Below, piece by piece: positions 1 to 10,523 of a DNA stretch of 64,000 bases; position 1 is the stretch's first letter, and the number at the start of each line of letters is the position of its first letter. The translations under genes and the position numbers were made by a program. The notes below the pieces were generated by a model. That model saw only the letters and a program-made list of their open reading frames with translations. It ran no database searches and was not told the origin of the DNA. The stretch comes from a bacterium (lineage in GTDB: Bacteria > Acidobacteriota > Thermoanaerobaculia > Multivoradales > J023): assembly GCA_024226315.1 (NCBI GenBank), contig JAAELT010000332.1, positions 1 through 64,000 of the forward strand. The letters are read 5' to 3'.

Positions 1-520
1 TCTCGCGGCCGCCGCCGCCGATGTCGGCGGCCGGGGCGTCGGGCGGGGGGCCGAGGTGGGGGAGCGGCTACGCCATGGAGGCCTGGGAGAATCGCATAAA
101 CTCGGCGTCGCTCTTGTCCTTGGGGTCGAAGTCGGAGCCGCCCTTGCCGCCGCCCATCGGTAGCGTGGTCAGGCTGTTCTTGAACACCTGCTCGAAGGCT
201 AGGAACTTGAGGATGCCGAGGTTGACGCTGGGGTGGAAGCGCAGACCGCCCTTGTAGGGGCCGATGGCGCTGTTCATCTCGATGCGGAAGCCGCGGTTGA
301 CGTGGACCTCGCCGGCGTCGTCCATCCAGGGCACCCGGAACATGATCACCCGTTCCGGCTCGACGATGCGTTCCAGGACCTTGCCGTTGCGGTAGCGGGG
401 ATGGCGCTCGATCACCGGCCAGATCGACTCGGCGACCTCGCGGACCGCCTGGTGGAACTCCCGCTCGGCGGGGTTCTTGGCGATGACGTGCTGCATGAAA
501 TCGTCGATGGATTGGGGCAT
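1..520 (-). pseudogene. gdhA: NADP-type glutamate dehydrogenase, N-terminal part with in-frame stop
   Basis: The protein begins at an ATG at 518-520 (minus strand) behind a GAAGGAGA ribosome site. It matches the N-terminus of hexameric glutamate dehydrogenase, including the GPYKGGLRFHPSVN and LPMGGGKGGSDFDPK segments that bind glutamate. A TAG at 68-70 stops the frame after 150 residues, where the family normally has Glu in a MTELYRH-like stretch. Beyond the stop the same frame still reads HLGPPPDAPAADIG, which matches the family, up to the window edge. The last 90 or so bases carry many non-conservative changes, mostly towards C or G. This is therefore either a decaying gene or an error-rich contig end. 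The enzyme would interconvert glutamate and 2-oxoglutarate. It is divergent from the oxidoreductase genes that follow. Confidence 0.8.
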
Positions 521-2065
521 TTCGGTCTCCTTCAAGGGATGTCCTCTACAGCCCCGATCCTGCTGCAACGCTGGTCGTAAGTCTCCTACCTGAAGAAGCG
601 GATTTTTCCCACCCACCGGGGTGTTTCCTCGCGGCCGCCGCGCGAGCAAAATGATTTTGAGGAGGGAGCCCATGCCCGTCACCATGCGCGCGAAACCGTT
701 TCTGTTCCCCACCTTCTGCAAAGCCTGCGGCAGGTGTATCGAGGCCTGCCCCAAGGATTGCATCGAGATGAGCACCGAGATCGATCCGGTCACGGGCCTG
801 ACGCCGGTGGTGATCGATCTCGAGGTGTGCAACGCCTGCGGCCTCTGTTTCACCGCCTGCCCCGAGCCCCACGGGCTGCTGCCCCGGCCCGAAGGACTCG
901 GAGCCGGGGAGGTCGATCCGTCGGTCTTCTTCGGGCCGCGCCCGTCGACCGCTCCCGTTCCCGAGACCATTCCCGACACCCGGGTTCCGCTGCCGTCGTT
1001 CGAGCCCATGGTGCTCAAGGGCACCCACGCCTCGGCGGTCGGCGCGCTGCTGGCCGGGTGTCGCCACTTCTTCGGCTACCCGATCACGCCCTCGACCGAA
1101 GGCGCGGAGCTGATGGCGCGGCTGCTGCCCGAGCTCGACGGCTTTTTCGTGCAGGCGGTCAGCGAGGTCGCGGCGGTCAACATGATATACGGCTGCGGCG
1201 GTGCCGGGCTGCCCTCGATGACCTTCACGTCGTCGCCGGGCTTCAGCCTGATGCTCGAGGGCATTTCCTACATGATCGGCGCGGAGATCCCCGGGGTCTT
1301 CGTCAACGTCATGCGCGGCGGCCCCGGGCTGGGCAACATCGGTCCCGAGCAGGCCGACATCAAGCTGGTGTGCCGCGGCCTCGGGCACGGCAACACCCAC
1401 GCCGTGGTGCTCGCCCCGTCGACGCCCCAGGAGATGCTCGATCTCACCATGCTCGCCTTCGAGCTGGCGTTCCGTTACCGCAACCCGGTGGTCCTGGTGG
1501 GCGACGGCTATCTCGGGCAGATCATGGGCCGGGTGGAGCTGCCGTGCGAGATGGTGCGGCCGGGCATCCCCGAATGGGCGGTCCACGGCGACGAGACGCA
1601 CCGCGGCAACCTGCTGTCCTCGATCCAGATCGCCGAGGCCGACCTCGAAGCGCACAACGTCCACCTGAACGACAAGTACCGCCGGATGATCGAGCGCGAG
1701 CAGCGCGCCGAGCTGTATCGCTGCGACGACGCCGACTGGCTGGTCGTAGCCTGCAACACGCCTGCACGGATGGCCAAGGGAGCGGTCGAGTCGCTGCGGG
1801 CTCAGGGCGCCAGCGTCGGCCTGTTCCGGCCGGTGACGCTCTGGCCCTTCCCTTCAGGCGACCTGCTGCCGTTGCTCGACCGCGCCCGCGGCCTGCTGGT
1901 GGTCGAGGCCGGCAGCGGCCAGCTCGAGGACGAGCTGCGGCTGGCCCTCAGCCACGCCGGCGCGCCCGGTACGCGGATCGAGAACCTGCGCCGCTTCGGC
2001 GGCATGCTGCCGCAAGGGCAGGACATCGTCGACAAAGTCATCGCTCTGGCCCACGGAGATCCATC

Positions 2066-3501
<1,436 letters not shown>

Positions 3502-3502
<1 letters not shown>

Positions 3503-3612
3503 CCACCACGCGCCTCTGGCGCACCGTAACCACCGCGCGCCTCTGGCGCACCGTAACCACCGCGCGCCTCTGGCGCGACCTGACAACCACCGCGCCTTTC
3601 GGCGCGACCCTG
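3502..3612 (+). repeat. 27-bp tandem repeat of small GC hairpins
   Basis: Three near-identical 27-bp units (3502-3528, 3529-3555, 3556-3582) and a fourth decayed copy (3586-3612) fill the gap between the oxidoreductase and tryptophanase genes. Each unit contains GCGCC-TCT-GGCGC (TTTC loop in the last copy), which can fold as a short hairpin. The units are open in frame with tryptophanase but have no start codon with a ribosome site, so I treat them as non-coding. The same core occurs singly at 9583-9600 and 35171-35188. Confidence 0.75.
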
Positions 3613-3627
3613 CGAGGCGACACTGCT

Positions 3628-5022
3628 ATGAAGACGATTATCGAGCCCTTTCGGATCAAGATGGTCGAGCCGATCCGGATGACCACGGTGGCCGAGCGCG
3701 AGGAGATCCTCGCCCATGCCGGCTACAACCTCTTCCGGATCCCAGCCGACACCATCGTCATCGATCTCTTGACCGACAGCGGCACCGGCGCGATGAGCGC
3801 CGAGCAGTGGGCGGCGATGATGCGCGGCGACGAGTCCTACGCCGGCAGCACCAGCTGGCAGCGCTTCGAGAGCGCCGTCAAGGACATCTTCGGCTTCCGC
3901 CACGTGATCCCGACCCACCAGGGGCGGGCGGCGGAGCGGATCCTGGCCGCCACCCTGTGCGGGCCCGGCGACGTGGTGCCCAACAACACCCACTTCGACA
4001 CCACCCGCGCCAACATCGAGGCCACGGGTGCCACCGCCCTCGACCTGCCCTGCCGCGAGTCCGCCGACCTGGCGGCGGTGCATCCGTTCAAGGGCGACAT
4101 CGACCTCGAGGCGGTGGAGCGGGTACTGGAGGAGAACTCCGGCAAGGTGCCCTTCGTGATGATCACCGTCACCAACAACGGCGGCGGCGGTCAACCGGTG
4201 TCGATGGCCAACATTCGCGCCGCCGCCGAGATCGCTCACCGTCACGGTGTGCGGTTCTACTTGGACGCCTGCCGCTTCGCCGAGAACGCCTTCTTCATCC
4301 AGAAGCGGACTCCCGAGTACGCCGAGACGTCGCTGATCGACATCGCCCGCGAGATGTTCTCCCTCGCCGACGGCTGCACCATGAGCGCCAAGAAGGACGG
4401 CATGGCCAACATCGGCGGCTTCCTGTGCACCAACGACGCCGCCGTCGCCCGGCACGAGGAGGAGCTGCTGATCCTGACCGAGGGGTTCCCGACCTACGGC
4501 GGGCTCGCCGGGCGCGATCTGGAGGCGATCGCGGTGGGCCTCTACGAGGCCCTGGATCCGGAATACCAGCAGTACCGGCACGCCTCGACCGGTTACCTGG
4601 GCAAGCACCTGACCGCCGGCTCGGTGCCGATCGTGCAGCCGCCGGGCGGCCATGCGATCTACATCGACGCCGGGGCCATGCTGCCGCACATTCCGAAAGA
4701 GCAGTACGCGGGACAGGCGCTGGCGATCGAGCTCTTCCGTCACGGCGGCATCCGCTCGGTGGAGATCGGCTCGGTGATGTTCGGCAAGCGGGACCCGGAG
4801 ACCGGGGCGGAGACCTACGCTGCCCACGAGCTGCTGCGCCTGGCCATCCCGCGCCGCGTCTACACCAAGAGCCACGTCGACTACGTGGTCGAGGCGATCC
4901 TCGAGGTGTACGAGCGGCGCGAGGAGGTGCGGGGCGTCGAGATCGTCACCCAGCCCGAGGCGTTGCGGCACTTCTCGTCCACGTTTCGGCCCATCGCTGC
5001 GCCGGCTCCCGTCTGTGCGTAG
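3628..5022 (+). CDS. tnaA: Tryptophanase (tryptophan indole-lyase)
   Basis: This is a 464-residue PLP enzyme of the beta-eliminating lyase family, which splits tryptophan into indole, pyruvate and ammonia. Family marks are IDLLTDSGTGAMS, MMRGDESYAGS, IPTHQGR, the DACRFAEN loop and SAKKD with the predicted PLP lysine at Lys256. Tryptophanase is preferred over tyrosine phenol-lyase because the C-terminal part (VDAG-like IDAGAMLPHIP, IRSVEIGSVMFG) follows the tryptophanase pattern; activity on tyrosine cannot be excluded. The ATG at 3628 has a modest GAGG site. No TnaC-like leader was seen upstream, only the hairpin repeats. Neighbours suggest a role in amino-acid catabolism. Confidence 0.87.
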   Translation: MKTIIEPFRIKMVEPIRMTTVAEREEILAHAGYNLFRIPADTIVIDLLTDSGTGAMSAEQWAAMMRGDESYAGSTSWQRFESAVKDIFGFRHVIPTHQGRAAERILAATLCGPGDVVPNNTHFDTTRANIEATGATALDLPCRESADLAAVHPFKGDIDLEAVERVLEENSGKVPFVMITVTNNGGGGQPVSMANIRAAAEIAHRHGVRFYLDACRFAENAFFIQKRTPEYAETSLIDIAREMFSLADGCTMSAKKDGMANIGGFLCTNDAAVARHEEELLILTEGFPTYGGLAGRDLEAIAVGLYEALDPEYQQYRHASTGYLGKHLTAGSVPIVQPPGGHAIYIDAGAMLPHIPKEQYAGQALAIELFRHGGIRSVEIGSVMFGKRDPETGAETYAAHELLRLAIPRRVYTKSHVDYVVEAILEVYERREEVRGVEIVTQPEALRHFSSTFRPIAAPAPVCA

Positions 5023-5099
5023 GAGGCCCCGGCGGTGGGCGGGGCCTCCCGCCGCCGCCGGCACCACCTGAACCCTCGACAAACAGAAAAGAGGCCGCC

Positions 5100-6212
5100 A
5101 TGAACTTATTTCAATCGCTCGAGACCACGGGCCACGAGGAAGTGGTCTTCTGTCACAACGCGGAGGCGGGTCTCAAGGCGATCATCGCGATCCACAACAC
5201 CGCCCTGGGACCGGCCCTCGGGGGGCTGCGCATGTGGCCCTACGAGACCGAGGCCGAGGCACTCGAAGACGTGCTGCGCCTGTCGCGCGGCATGTCCTAC
5301 AAGGCCGCCGTCGCCGGGCTCAACCTGGGCGGCGGCAAGGCGGTGATCATTGGCGACCCGAAGACACAGAAGTCAGAGGTGCTGTTCCGGTCGCTCGGTC
5401 GCTTCGTCAATTCGCTCAACGGCCGCTACATCACCGCCGAGGACGTCGGCACCGACGTCAACGACATGGAGTGGGTATTCCAGGAGACCGACCACTGCGT
5501 CGGCGTGCACCAGGTGCACGGCGGCTCGGGCGATCCGTCGCCGTTCACCGCCTACGGCGTGGTGCAGGCGATTCGTGCCTGTCTGCGGAAGCGTTTCGGC
5601 CAGGAAGAGCTGGGCGGCCACAGCTACGCGATCCAGGGTGTCGGTCACGTCGGCTACCACGTCGCTCGGCTGCTGCACGACGAGGGCGCCAAGATCTTCG
5701 TCTGCGACGTCGATCCGGAGAGGGTCGACCAGGTGGTGACCGAATTCGGCTGCGAGGCGGTCGGCAACTCCGAGATCTACGACGTCGACGCCGACGTCTT
5801 CAGCCCGTCGGCACTGGGTGCCGTGATCAACGAGGAGACGATCCCACGTCTCAAGTTCAAGATCGTGGCCGGCGCCGCCAACAACCAGCTGGCCGACGAG
5901 GCTTGCGGCAACGAGATCGATCGCCGGGGCATCATCTACGCCCCGGACTACGCCGCCAACGCCGGCGGCCTGATGAACGTCTCGATCGAGCTCGAGGGCT
6001 ACGACCGCGAGCGGGCGATCCGCATGACCCGCACCATCTATTACAACGTCGGCAGCATCTTCAAGATCGCGGAGCGCGATGGCATTCCCTCCTGGAAGGC
6101 GGCCGACCGAATGGCCGAGGAGCGGATCGCGGCGGTCTCCAAGCTCAAGGTGCCGTTTCTGGGGCACACGCCGCTGCGATTTCACGGCCGGCTGAGAAGC
6201 AACGGACACTGA
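5100..6212 (+). CDS. Leucine/phenylalanine/valine dehydrogenase
   Basis: This is a 370-residue NAD-dependent amino acid dehydrogenase of the Glu/Leu/Phe/Val family and of typical length for leucine dehydrogenases. Visible features are the glycine-rich LGPALGGLRMW, catalytic lysines at Lys68 (MSYKAAVAG) and Lys80 (NLGGGKAV), the TAEDVGT loop, and the Rossmann motif GVGHVG from residue 180. It oxidatively deaminates branched-chain amino acids to 2-oxoacids, which the oxidoreductase upstream could then oxidise. The start ATG at 5100 follows AGAGG. A 77-base gap separates it from tryptophanase. Confidence 0.9.
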   Translation: MNLFQSLETTGHEEVVFCHNAEAGLKAIIAIHNTALGPALGGLRMWPYETEAEALEDVLRLSRGMSYKAAVAGLNLGGGKAVIIGDPKTQKSEVLFRSLGRFVNSLNGRYITAEDVGTDVNDMEWVFQETDHCVGVHQVHGGSGDPSPFTAYGVVQAIRACLRKRFGQEELGGHSYAIQGVGHVGYHVARLLHDEGAKIFVCDVDPERVDQVVTEFGCEAVGNSEIYDVDADVFSPSALGAVINEETIPRLKFKIVAGAANNQLADEACGNEIDRRGIIYAPDYAANAGGLMNVSIELEGYDRERAIRMTRTIYYNVGSIFKIAERDGIPSWKAADRMAEERIAAVSKLKVPFLGHTPLRFHGRLRSNGH

Positions 6213-6247
6213 GCGCACCGTGGGCCGGTGTACTAAACTAGATCACG

Positions 6248-6724
6248 ATGAAGAGAGTCACCCCGGTCCACGCCCTGATCGTGGTCGCCGCCTTCATGGC
6301 CGTGATCCTGTTCGCCAACCAGCTGGCCAGCGGAGCCTTCGGCGGCCACCGCTTCGAGCGCGTGCGTCCCGGTGACGACGGCATGGTTCGGATCGCGATC
6401 GGCGACCTGGAGCGTCTGCAGGTCCGCTTCTACCGTTTCCTCAATTCTGGCAACCAGGAGGTGAGGTTCCTGGTCGGGCGCGACGAGGAGGGGGTGATCC
6501 AGGTCGGTTTCGACGCCGGCCGAAGCCACCAGAAGGTCGGCCGCGGCTTTTCCTACCAGGACGGTTGGATCGTCGACAACAAGTGCGAGACCACGACCCG
6601 CCTGTCGACCCTCAACGACGGCGGCCGCGGCTGCCGGCCGATCCCGCTCAAGCACAGCGTGGCGGGCGACGAGCTGATCATCACCGAATCGGACGTGCTC
6701 GAGGGTTGGCGCTACTTCCGCTGA
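6248..6724 (+). CDS. Membrane-anchored DUF2318-like protein lacking the cysteine motifs
   Basis: This is a 158-residue protein with one N-terminal hydrophobic segment (about residues 8-24) acting as anchor or signal. The rest resembles the DUF2318 domain: a FLVGRDEEGVIQVGFDA strand pair, GRGFSYQDGWIVDN, a GGRGCRPIPLKH motif and a terminal ESDVLEGWRYF. Typical members have cysteine pairs after FDA and in the CNNCG region, thought to bind a metal or Fe-S centre. Here those positions read GRSHQ and DNKCE, so binding is probably lost or changed. Its function is unknown. It stands alone 35 bases after the dehydrogenase. The family call is from memory of the pattern. Confidence 0.6.
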   Translation: MKRVTPVHALIVVAAFMAVILFANQLASGAFGGHRFERVRPGDDGMVRIAIGDLERLQVRFYRFLNSGNQEVRFLVGRDEEGVIQVGFDAGRSHQKVGRGFSYQDGWIVDNKCETTTRLSTLNDGGRGCRPIPLKHSVAGDELIITESDVLEGWRYFR

Positions 6725-6822
6725 AGTACCATCACCGCGTGAGTCAGTCCTGTAGGAAATGCATGTTCTGCCACAACGCCTACCCCGACGTGCCCGGCGG
6801 CAGCGACGCCGGCGCCCGGTAG
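6724..6822 (+). pseudogene. Remnant of a c-type cytochrome CxxCH protein
   Basis: A short open stretch reads KYHHRVSQSCRKCMFCHNAYP followed by about a dozen residues and a stop. It contains CMFCH, a heme c attachment motif, followed by NAYP, a context seen in multiheme or TPR cytochromes. It has no proper start (a GTG at 6739 is possible, giving 27 residues) and no downstream continuation. I read it as a leftover fragment. A real micro-protein is less likely. Confidence 0.35.
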
Positions 6823-6841
6823 AGCGCCGGGCAACGCACCG

Positions 6842-9800
6842 TCACCCTCCGGCGTTCTCGCTTCCCAGCTCCGCCAGCGTCGTCTCCGACACCTTCTTGA
6901 CGTTGTCGTCCGAGTTGCGATCGACCAGCTTATTGTAGGGGTCGATGCCGGCGCGCACCGGCTTGTCTTCGACGACCAGCTCGAACGTCACGTTGGCCTC
7001 GGTGATCCGCCGCTTCTCGAGGAACAGGACGGTCTCCTCCGACTCGCCGTTCTTGCGCCGCTCGCCGAAGACGCCGACGTCGATCCAGTCGTCGATCGGG
7101 ATCTCGGTCTCCACTCCCTGGCCGTCGGCGCGCACCTTGCGGGCCTTGGCGACGACGGTGACGGCGTACTTGCCGTCGGCGCGCTCGGCGTAGCTGGCCT
7201 CCTCGACGCGGTTCTCGAACAGGGTGATGTTTTCGAACAGATCGGCCAGGAGGGTCCCCTGCTCCGGCGAGCACTCCCGCTTCAGAAAATCGAAGAGCTC
7301 CAAGGAGTTGGTATAGGGCGGCTGCTGGAAGGCGACCGCCTCGGTGTAGGCCGCGAGCGCCCGGTTGAGCGCCTCCTCGCCGATGGTGTCGCGCAGCGCG
7401 TACATGACGAGGCTCCCCTTGCGGTAGTGGATGTAGCCCTGGTTCTCGACCAGCAGCAGCGGCATCTCCTCCACCAGCTCGCCGGACCGGCTGCGCAGGT
7501 AGTTGTCGAGCTCGTGTTTCAGGAAACGGCGCATCTTCTCCGGGCCGTATTCCTTTTCCATCACCATCAGCGCGGAGTACTGCGACATGGTCTCCGACAT
7601 CAGCGTGGAGCCCTGGACGTTGCCGCCGATCACCTGGTGCGCCCACCACTGGTGCGCCACCTCGTGGGAAGTGACATAGAAGGGATAGTCGAGGGCGTCT
7701 TCGTCGTCTTCGTCGAGCCGGGCGATGAAGCCGATCGACTCGGAGAACGGCACGGTGTTGGGGAACGACTGGGCGAAGCGCGCGTAGCGTGGGAACTCGA
7801 GAATCCGCATCTGGCGGTGCTGGTAGGGGCTGAAGTTGGCCTCGAAGTAGTCGAGGGACTTCTTGATCGAGTCGATCATGCGGTCCAGGTTGTAGTCGTG
7901 CCCCGGGTGATAGTAGATCTCGATCGCCACGTCGTTCCACTGGTCCCGTTTCACCTGGTAGTCAGCCGAGAGATAGGAATAGAAATGAAGGATCGGCGCA
8001 TCCATCTTGTAATGGAAATAACGCCGATCGCCCTCGGTCCACTCCTTCTGCAGGTAACCCGGAGCGATGGCGATCTGGTCGGCGCTCGTCGACACCGTGG
8101 TCTCGAAGTCGATCCAGTCCGAGTCCGACGCGATGTAGGTATTGCGGCGGGCGAAGAGGTCGTCCACCTTGGCCATGCGGTGTACCACGGGCAGGTCGTA
8201 CTTGCGCCGGAGATTGCGGTCCACCAGCTGCGCTCCCTCGTTGTAGCCGAAGCTCGGGAAGTACTGTCGGTTGTTGAAGAAGGTGCCGTTGTAGACGATC
8301 GAAGTGTCGGAGCCGTTGTTGCGGAAGCCGGGATTCTCGACCGCCAGGTTGAAACGCAGCTCCATTTCTTCGCCGGGCTGCAGCGGTTGCTCCAGGCGAT
8401 AGATGGCGTAGCCGTGCTCCTCGTCGTCCAGGGTCTCGGAGTGGGGCGGCAGCTCCAAAGCGTTGACGGTGACCCGCGGTGGGATGGTGACGTGGAGGTC
8501 GTGAAGCGGCTCGGCGTTGCGGTTGACCAGCAGGTAGCGGCCGCGGGCCTCGACGCGGCGCTCACGGGGAAAGATGTCGACCGCCACCTGGACGTCGGTG
8601 ACCCGGGGCAGGGGCACGTCTTTGTACTGGCGGAACTTCTTCTCGTAATCGGCCTGGCGTGCCTCGCCCTTGTCGCCGGGCACGTATTCGTTGAGCACGT
8701 TGGTGTTGTAGAAGATCCAGGCGCCGGTGGCGACGAAGCCCACCACCGCGGTCGCCAACGCGGTACGCACCGGTCCGCGGAAGCGCTCGCGAGCAATCGC
8801 CACGCGCTGCCTCCAGGCGGCGTCGGTGCCGCGCACCCAGAGAAGCGTCGCCAGCACGGTCAGGATCGCGGCGCCGAAGAACCAGTAGAGGAAGAACCAG
8901 GACATCGGCTCGACGAAGTGGCCGTAGCCGTTCATGTCGGAGTAGGCGGCGTTGGGGGCGCTGGCGAAAGCGTAGAGATTGTGCTGATAGTCCATCGCCG
9001 GGAACACGATCAGGGTGGTGATCACCCACAGGATCATCAGCAGGTAGCCGAGGAACTTGTTGCCCGCCGCCACCTGTAGGAAGCTGGCGAGAAAACAGAT
9101 CAGCAGGAAAGGCAAGATGATCACCACGAAGCCTTGGGCGTAGACTCCCAGCTCGAAGTGAAAGTAGCCGCGGTATGCTTGGACCCCCATCGCCGCCAAC
9201 ACGCCGACCACCAAGAAGGCGACCACCACCACCACCTGCCCCATCAGCTTGGCGCCCAGGTAGACCCAGTTGGGCGCCGGCATGGCGTCGTAGATCTCCG
9301 ACAGCTTCACCGAGCGCTCCCGCCAGATCAGCTCGCCGGAGTAGAAGGTGACGATGATGATCAGCAGGAAGGCGAAGGTGCCCTGGATCGCCCGCAGCAT
9401 GACGTGGGTCACCGGCCAGATCGGGGTGCCGAAGATCTGGTCCAGGAAGCCGGAGCTGGCCACCAGGTTGAAGACGCCGAATGCCAGGATGATGCGGAAG
9501 GGTACGCCCTTGAGCACCCCCATGACCTCGACCCGGGTCTGATAGAGGAATTGCCGCAAGGCGGTACCGACCGTGAATCTGGGCGCGCCTCCGGCGCGAC
9601 AGTGCTCGCTGGCCACCGCCGGCAGGCCGGAAGGGGTCGCCGGTGCATCCGCGGTCTGCGAGCGGCGTCGGCGCCAAGGCCAGAGCCCGCGCTTGCGGCC
9701 GCGCTGCACCGCGGCGGCACGGAAGCGCGCCAGAGTCAAGGCGAGCGCCGCCAGGCCGACGGCCACCCACAGCAGCCGGTTGTACAGTATGACGCCGCCC

Positions 9801-10504
9801 AGGGGTGGCAGCATGGTGTTGCGCTCGACGATGGTCCAATACTTGGTGGCATGCTGCAGGGCGCCGACGCCGAACGGATCGGCCATCGCCGCCAGGTACT
9901 GGTTGTCGAGGTCCTGGAGCATCACGCCGGAAAGGAAGTAGAGGGCGAAGAAGCCGACCACCCCCATGTAGGTGTGGAGCATGCTGCGGCTCAGGCTGGC
10001 GAGGGAGAAGAAGACGCAGGCCGAGAACAACAGGGTGGGCAGGCCGAGCACGACCAGACCCCAGAGGTAAGGCGAGAACATGAACGGCCCCAGCCGCTCG
10101 GGCTCGAGCCACGGCATCAGGCTGCCGACGAGGATCCCGAGCGGCGCGCCCAGGAACGCCACGCAGGACACCAGGAAGGCGCCGGCGAAGCGGCCCAGCA
10201 GATAGTCGCGCTTGCTCACAGGACGCGAGAAGAAGAGCTCGTGGGTGTTGTTGTCGAAGTCGCGCAGGATGGCGCCGGCGACGAACATGGTGGTGATGAA
10301 GATTCCGATCGAGCTCATGAAGCCGATCATCTGGACGATCACGAACGGCGCGTTGCGGTGGACGTTGCCGATGGCACCACCGATCTGCACGCTGTCGCTC
10401 GAGATGGCGCCCCAGGTCATCAGGGCGAAAAAGAAGGCCACTAGCCACAGCAGCGGCCTCTTGAGTTGATAGCGGAGCTCGAAGCGCAGGATTTCCCAGA
10501 ACAT
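6842..10504 (-). CDS. ABC transporter permease fused to an M1-family peptidase domain
   Basis: This is a 1220-residue protein. Residues 1-285 and about 320-610 are two ABC-2-like permease halves, each with about six membrane segments. A further membrane helix near 625-645 leads to a large extracytoplasmic part resembling M1 aminopeptidases, with the zinc motif HEVAH around residue 945 and a Glu (LMSETMSQYSAL) about 19 residues on. It pairs with the ATPase gene 19 bases upstream in the same direction, so the two form one exporter. Substrate and cleavage activity are unknown; this fusion type is common in acidobacteria and Bacteroidetes. The linker between the permease halves (around residues 301-308) is encoded by a copy of the dispersed GC palindrome. 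Confidence 0.88.
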   Translation of the reverse strand: MFWEILRFELRYQLKRPLLWLVAFFFALMTWGAISSDSVQIGGAIGNVHRNAPFVIVQMIGFMSSIGIFITTMFVAGAILRDFDNNTHELFFSRPVSKRDYLLGRFAGAFLVSCVAFLGAPLGILVGSLMPWLEPERLGPFMFSPYLWGLVVLGLPTLLFSACVFFSLASLSRSMLHTYMGVVGFFALYFLSGVMLQDLDNQYLAAMADPFGVGALQHATKYWTIVERNTMLPPLGGVILYNRLLWVAVGLAALALTLARFRAAAVQRGRKRGLWPWRRRRSQTADAPATPSGLPAVASEHCRAGGAPRFTVGTALRQFLYQTRVEVMGVLKGVPFRIILAFGVFNLVASSGFLDQIFGTPIWPVTHVMLRAIQGTFAFLLIIIVTFYSGELIWRERSVKLSEIYDAMPAPNWVYLGAKLMGQVVVVVAFLVVGVLAAMGVQAYRGYFHFELGVYAQGFVVIILPFLLICFLASFLQVAAGNKFLGYLLMILWVITTLIVFPAMDYQHNLYAFASAPNAAYSDMNGYGHFVEPMSWFFLYWFFGAAILTVLATLLWVRGTDAAWRQRVAIARERFRGPVRTALATAVVGFVATGAWIFYNTNVLNEYVPGDKGEARQADYEKKFRQYKDVPLPRVTDVQVAVDIFPRERRVEARGRYLLVNRNAEPLHDLHVTIPPRVTVNALELPPHSETLDDEEHGYAIYRLEQPLQPGEEMELRFNLAVENPGFRNNGSDTSIVYNGTFFNNRQYFPSFGYNEGAQLVDRNLRRKYDLPVVHRMAKVDDLFARRNTYIASDSDWIDFETTVSTSADQIAIAPGYLQKEWTEGDRRYFHYKMDAPILHFYSYLSADYQVKRDQWNDVAIEIYYHPGHDYNLDRMIDSIKKSLDYFEANFSPYQHRQMRILEFPRYARFAQSFPNTVPFSESIGFIARLDEDDEDALDYPFYVTSHEVAHQWWAHQVIGGNVQGSTLMSETMSQYSALMVMEKEYGPEKMRRFLKHELDNYLRSRSGELVEEMPLLLVENQGYIHYRKGSLVMYALRDTIGEEALNRALAAYTEAVAFQQPPYTNSLELFDFLKRECSPEQGTLLADLFENITLFENRVEEASYAERADGKYAVTVVAKARKVRADGQGVETEIPIDDWIDVGVFGERRKNGESEETVLFLEKRRITEANVTFELVVEDKPVRAGIDPYNKLVDRNSDDNVKKVSETTLAELGSENAGG
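9583..9600 (-). repeat. Dispersed GC palindrome inside permease linker
   Basis: The plus strand reads GCGCGCCTCCGGCGCGAC, matching the core of the repeats at 3502-3612 (one base different) and the reverse complement of 35171-35188 exactly. It falls in the hydrophilic linker between the two permease halves and keeps the frame open. Confidence 0.6.
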
Positions 10505-10523
10505 GATCGAAGTCCTCTCCGGC

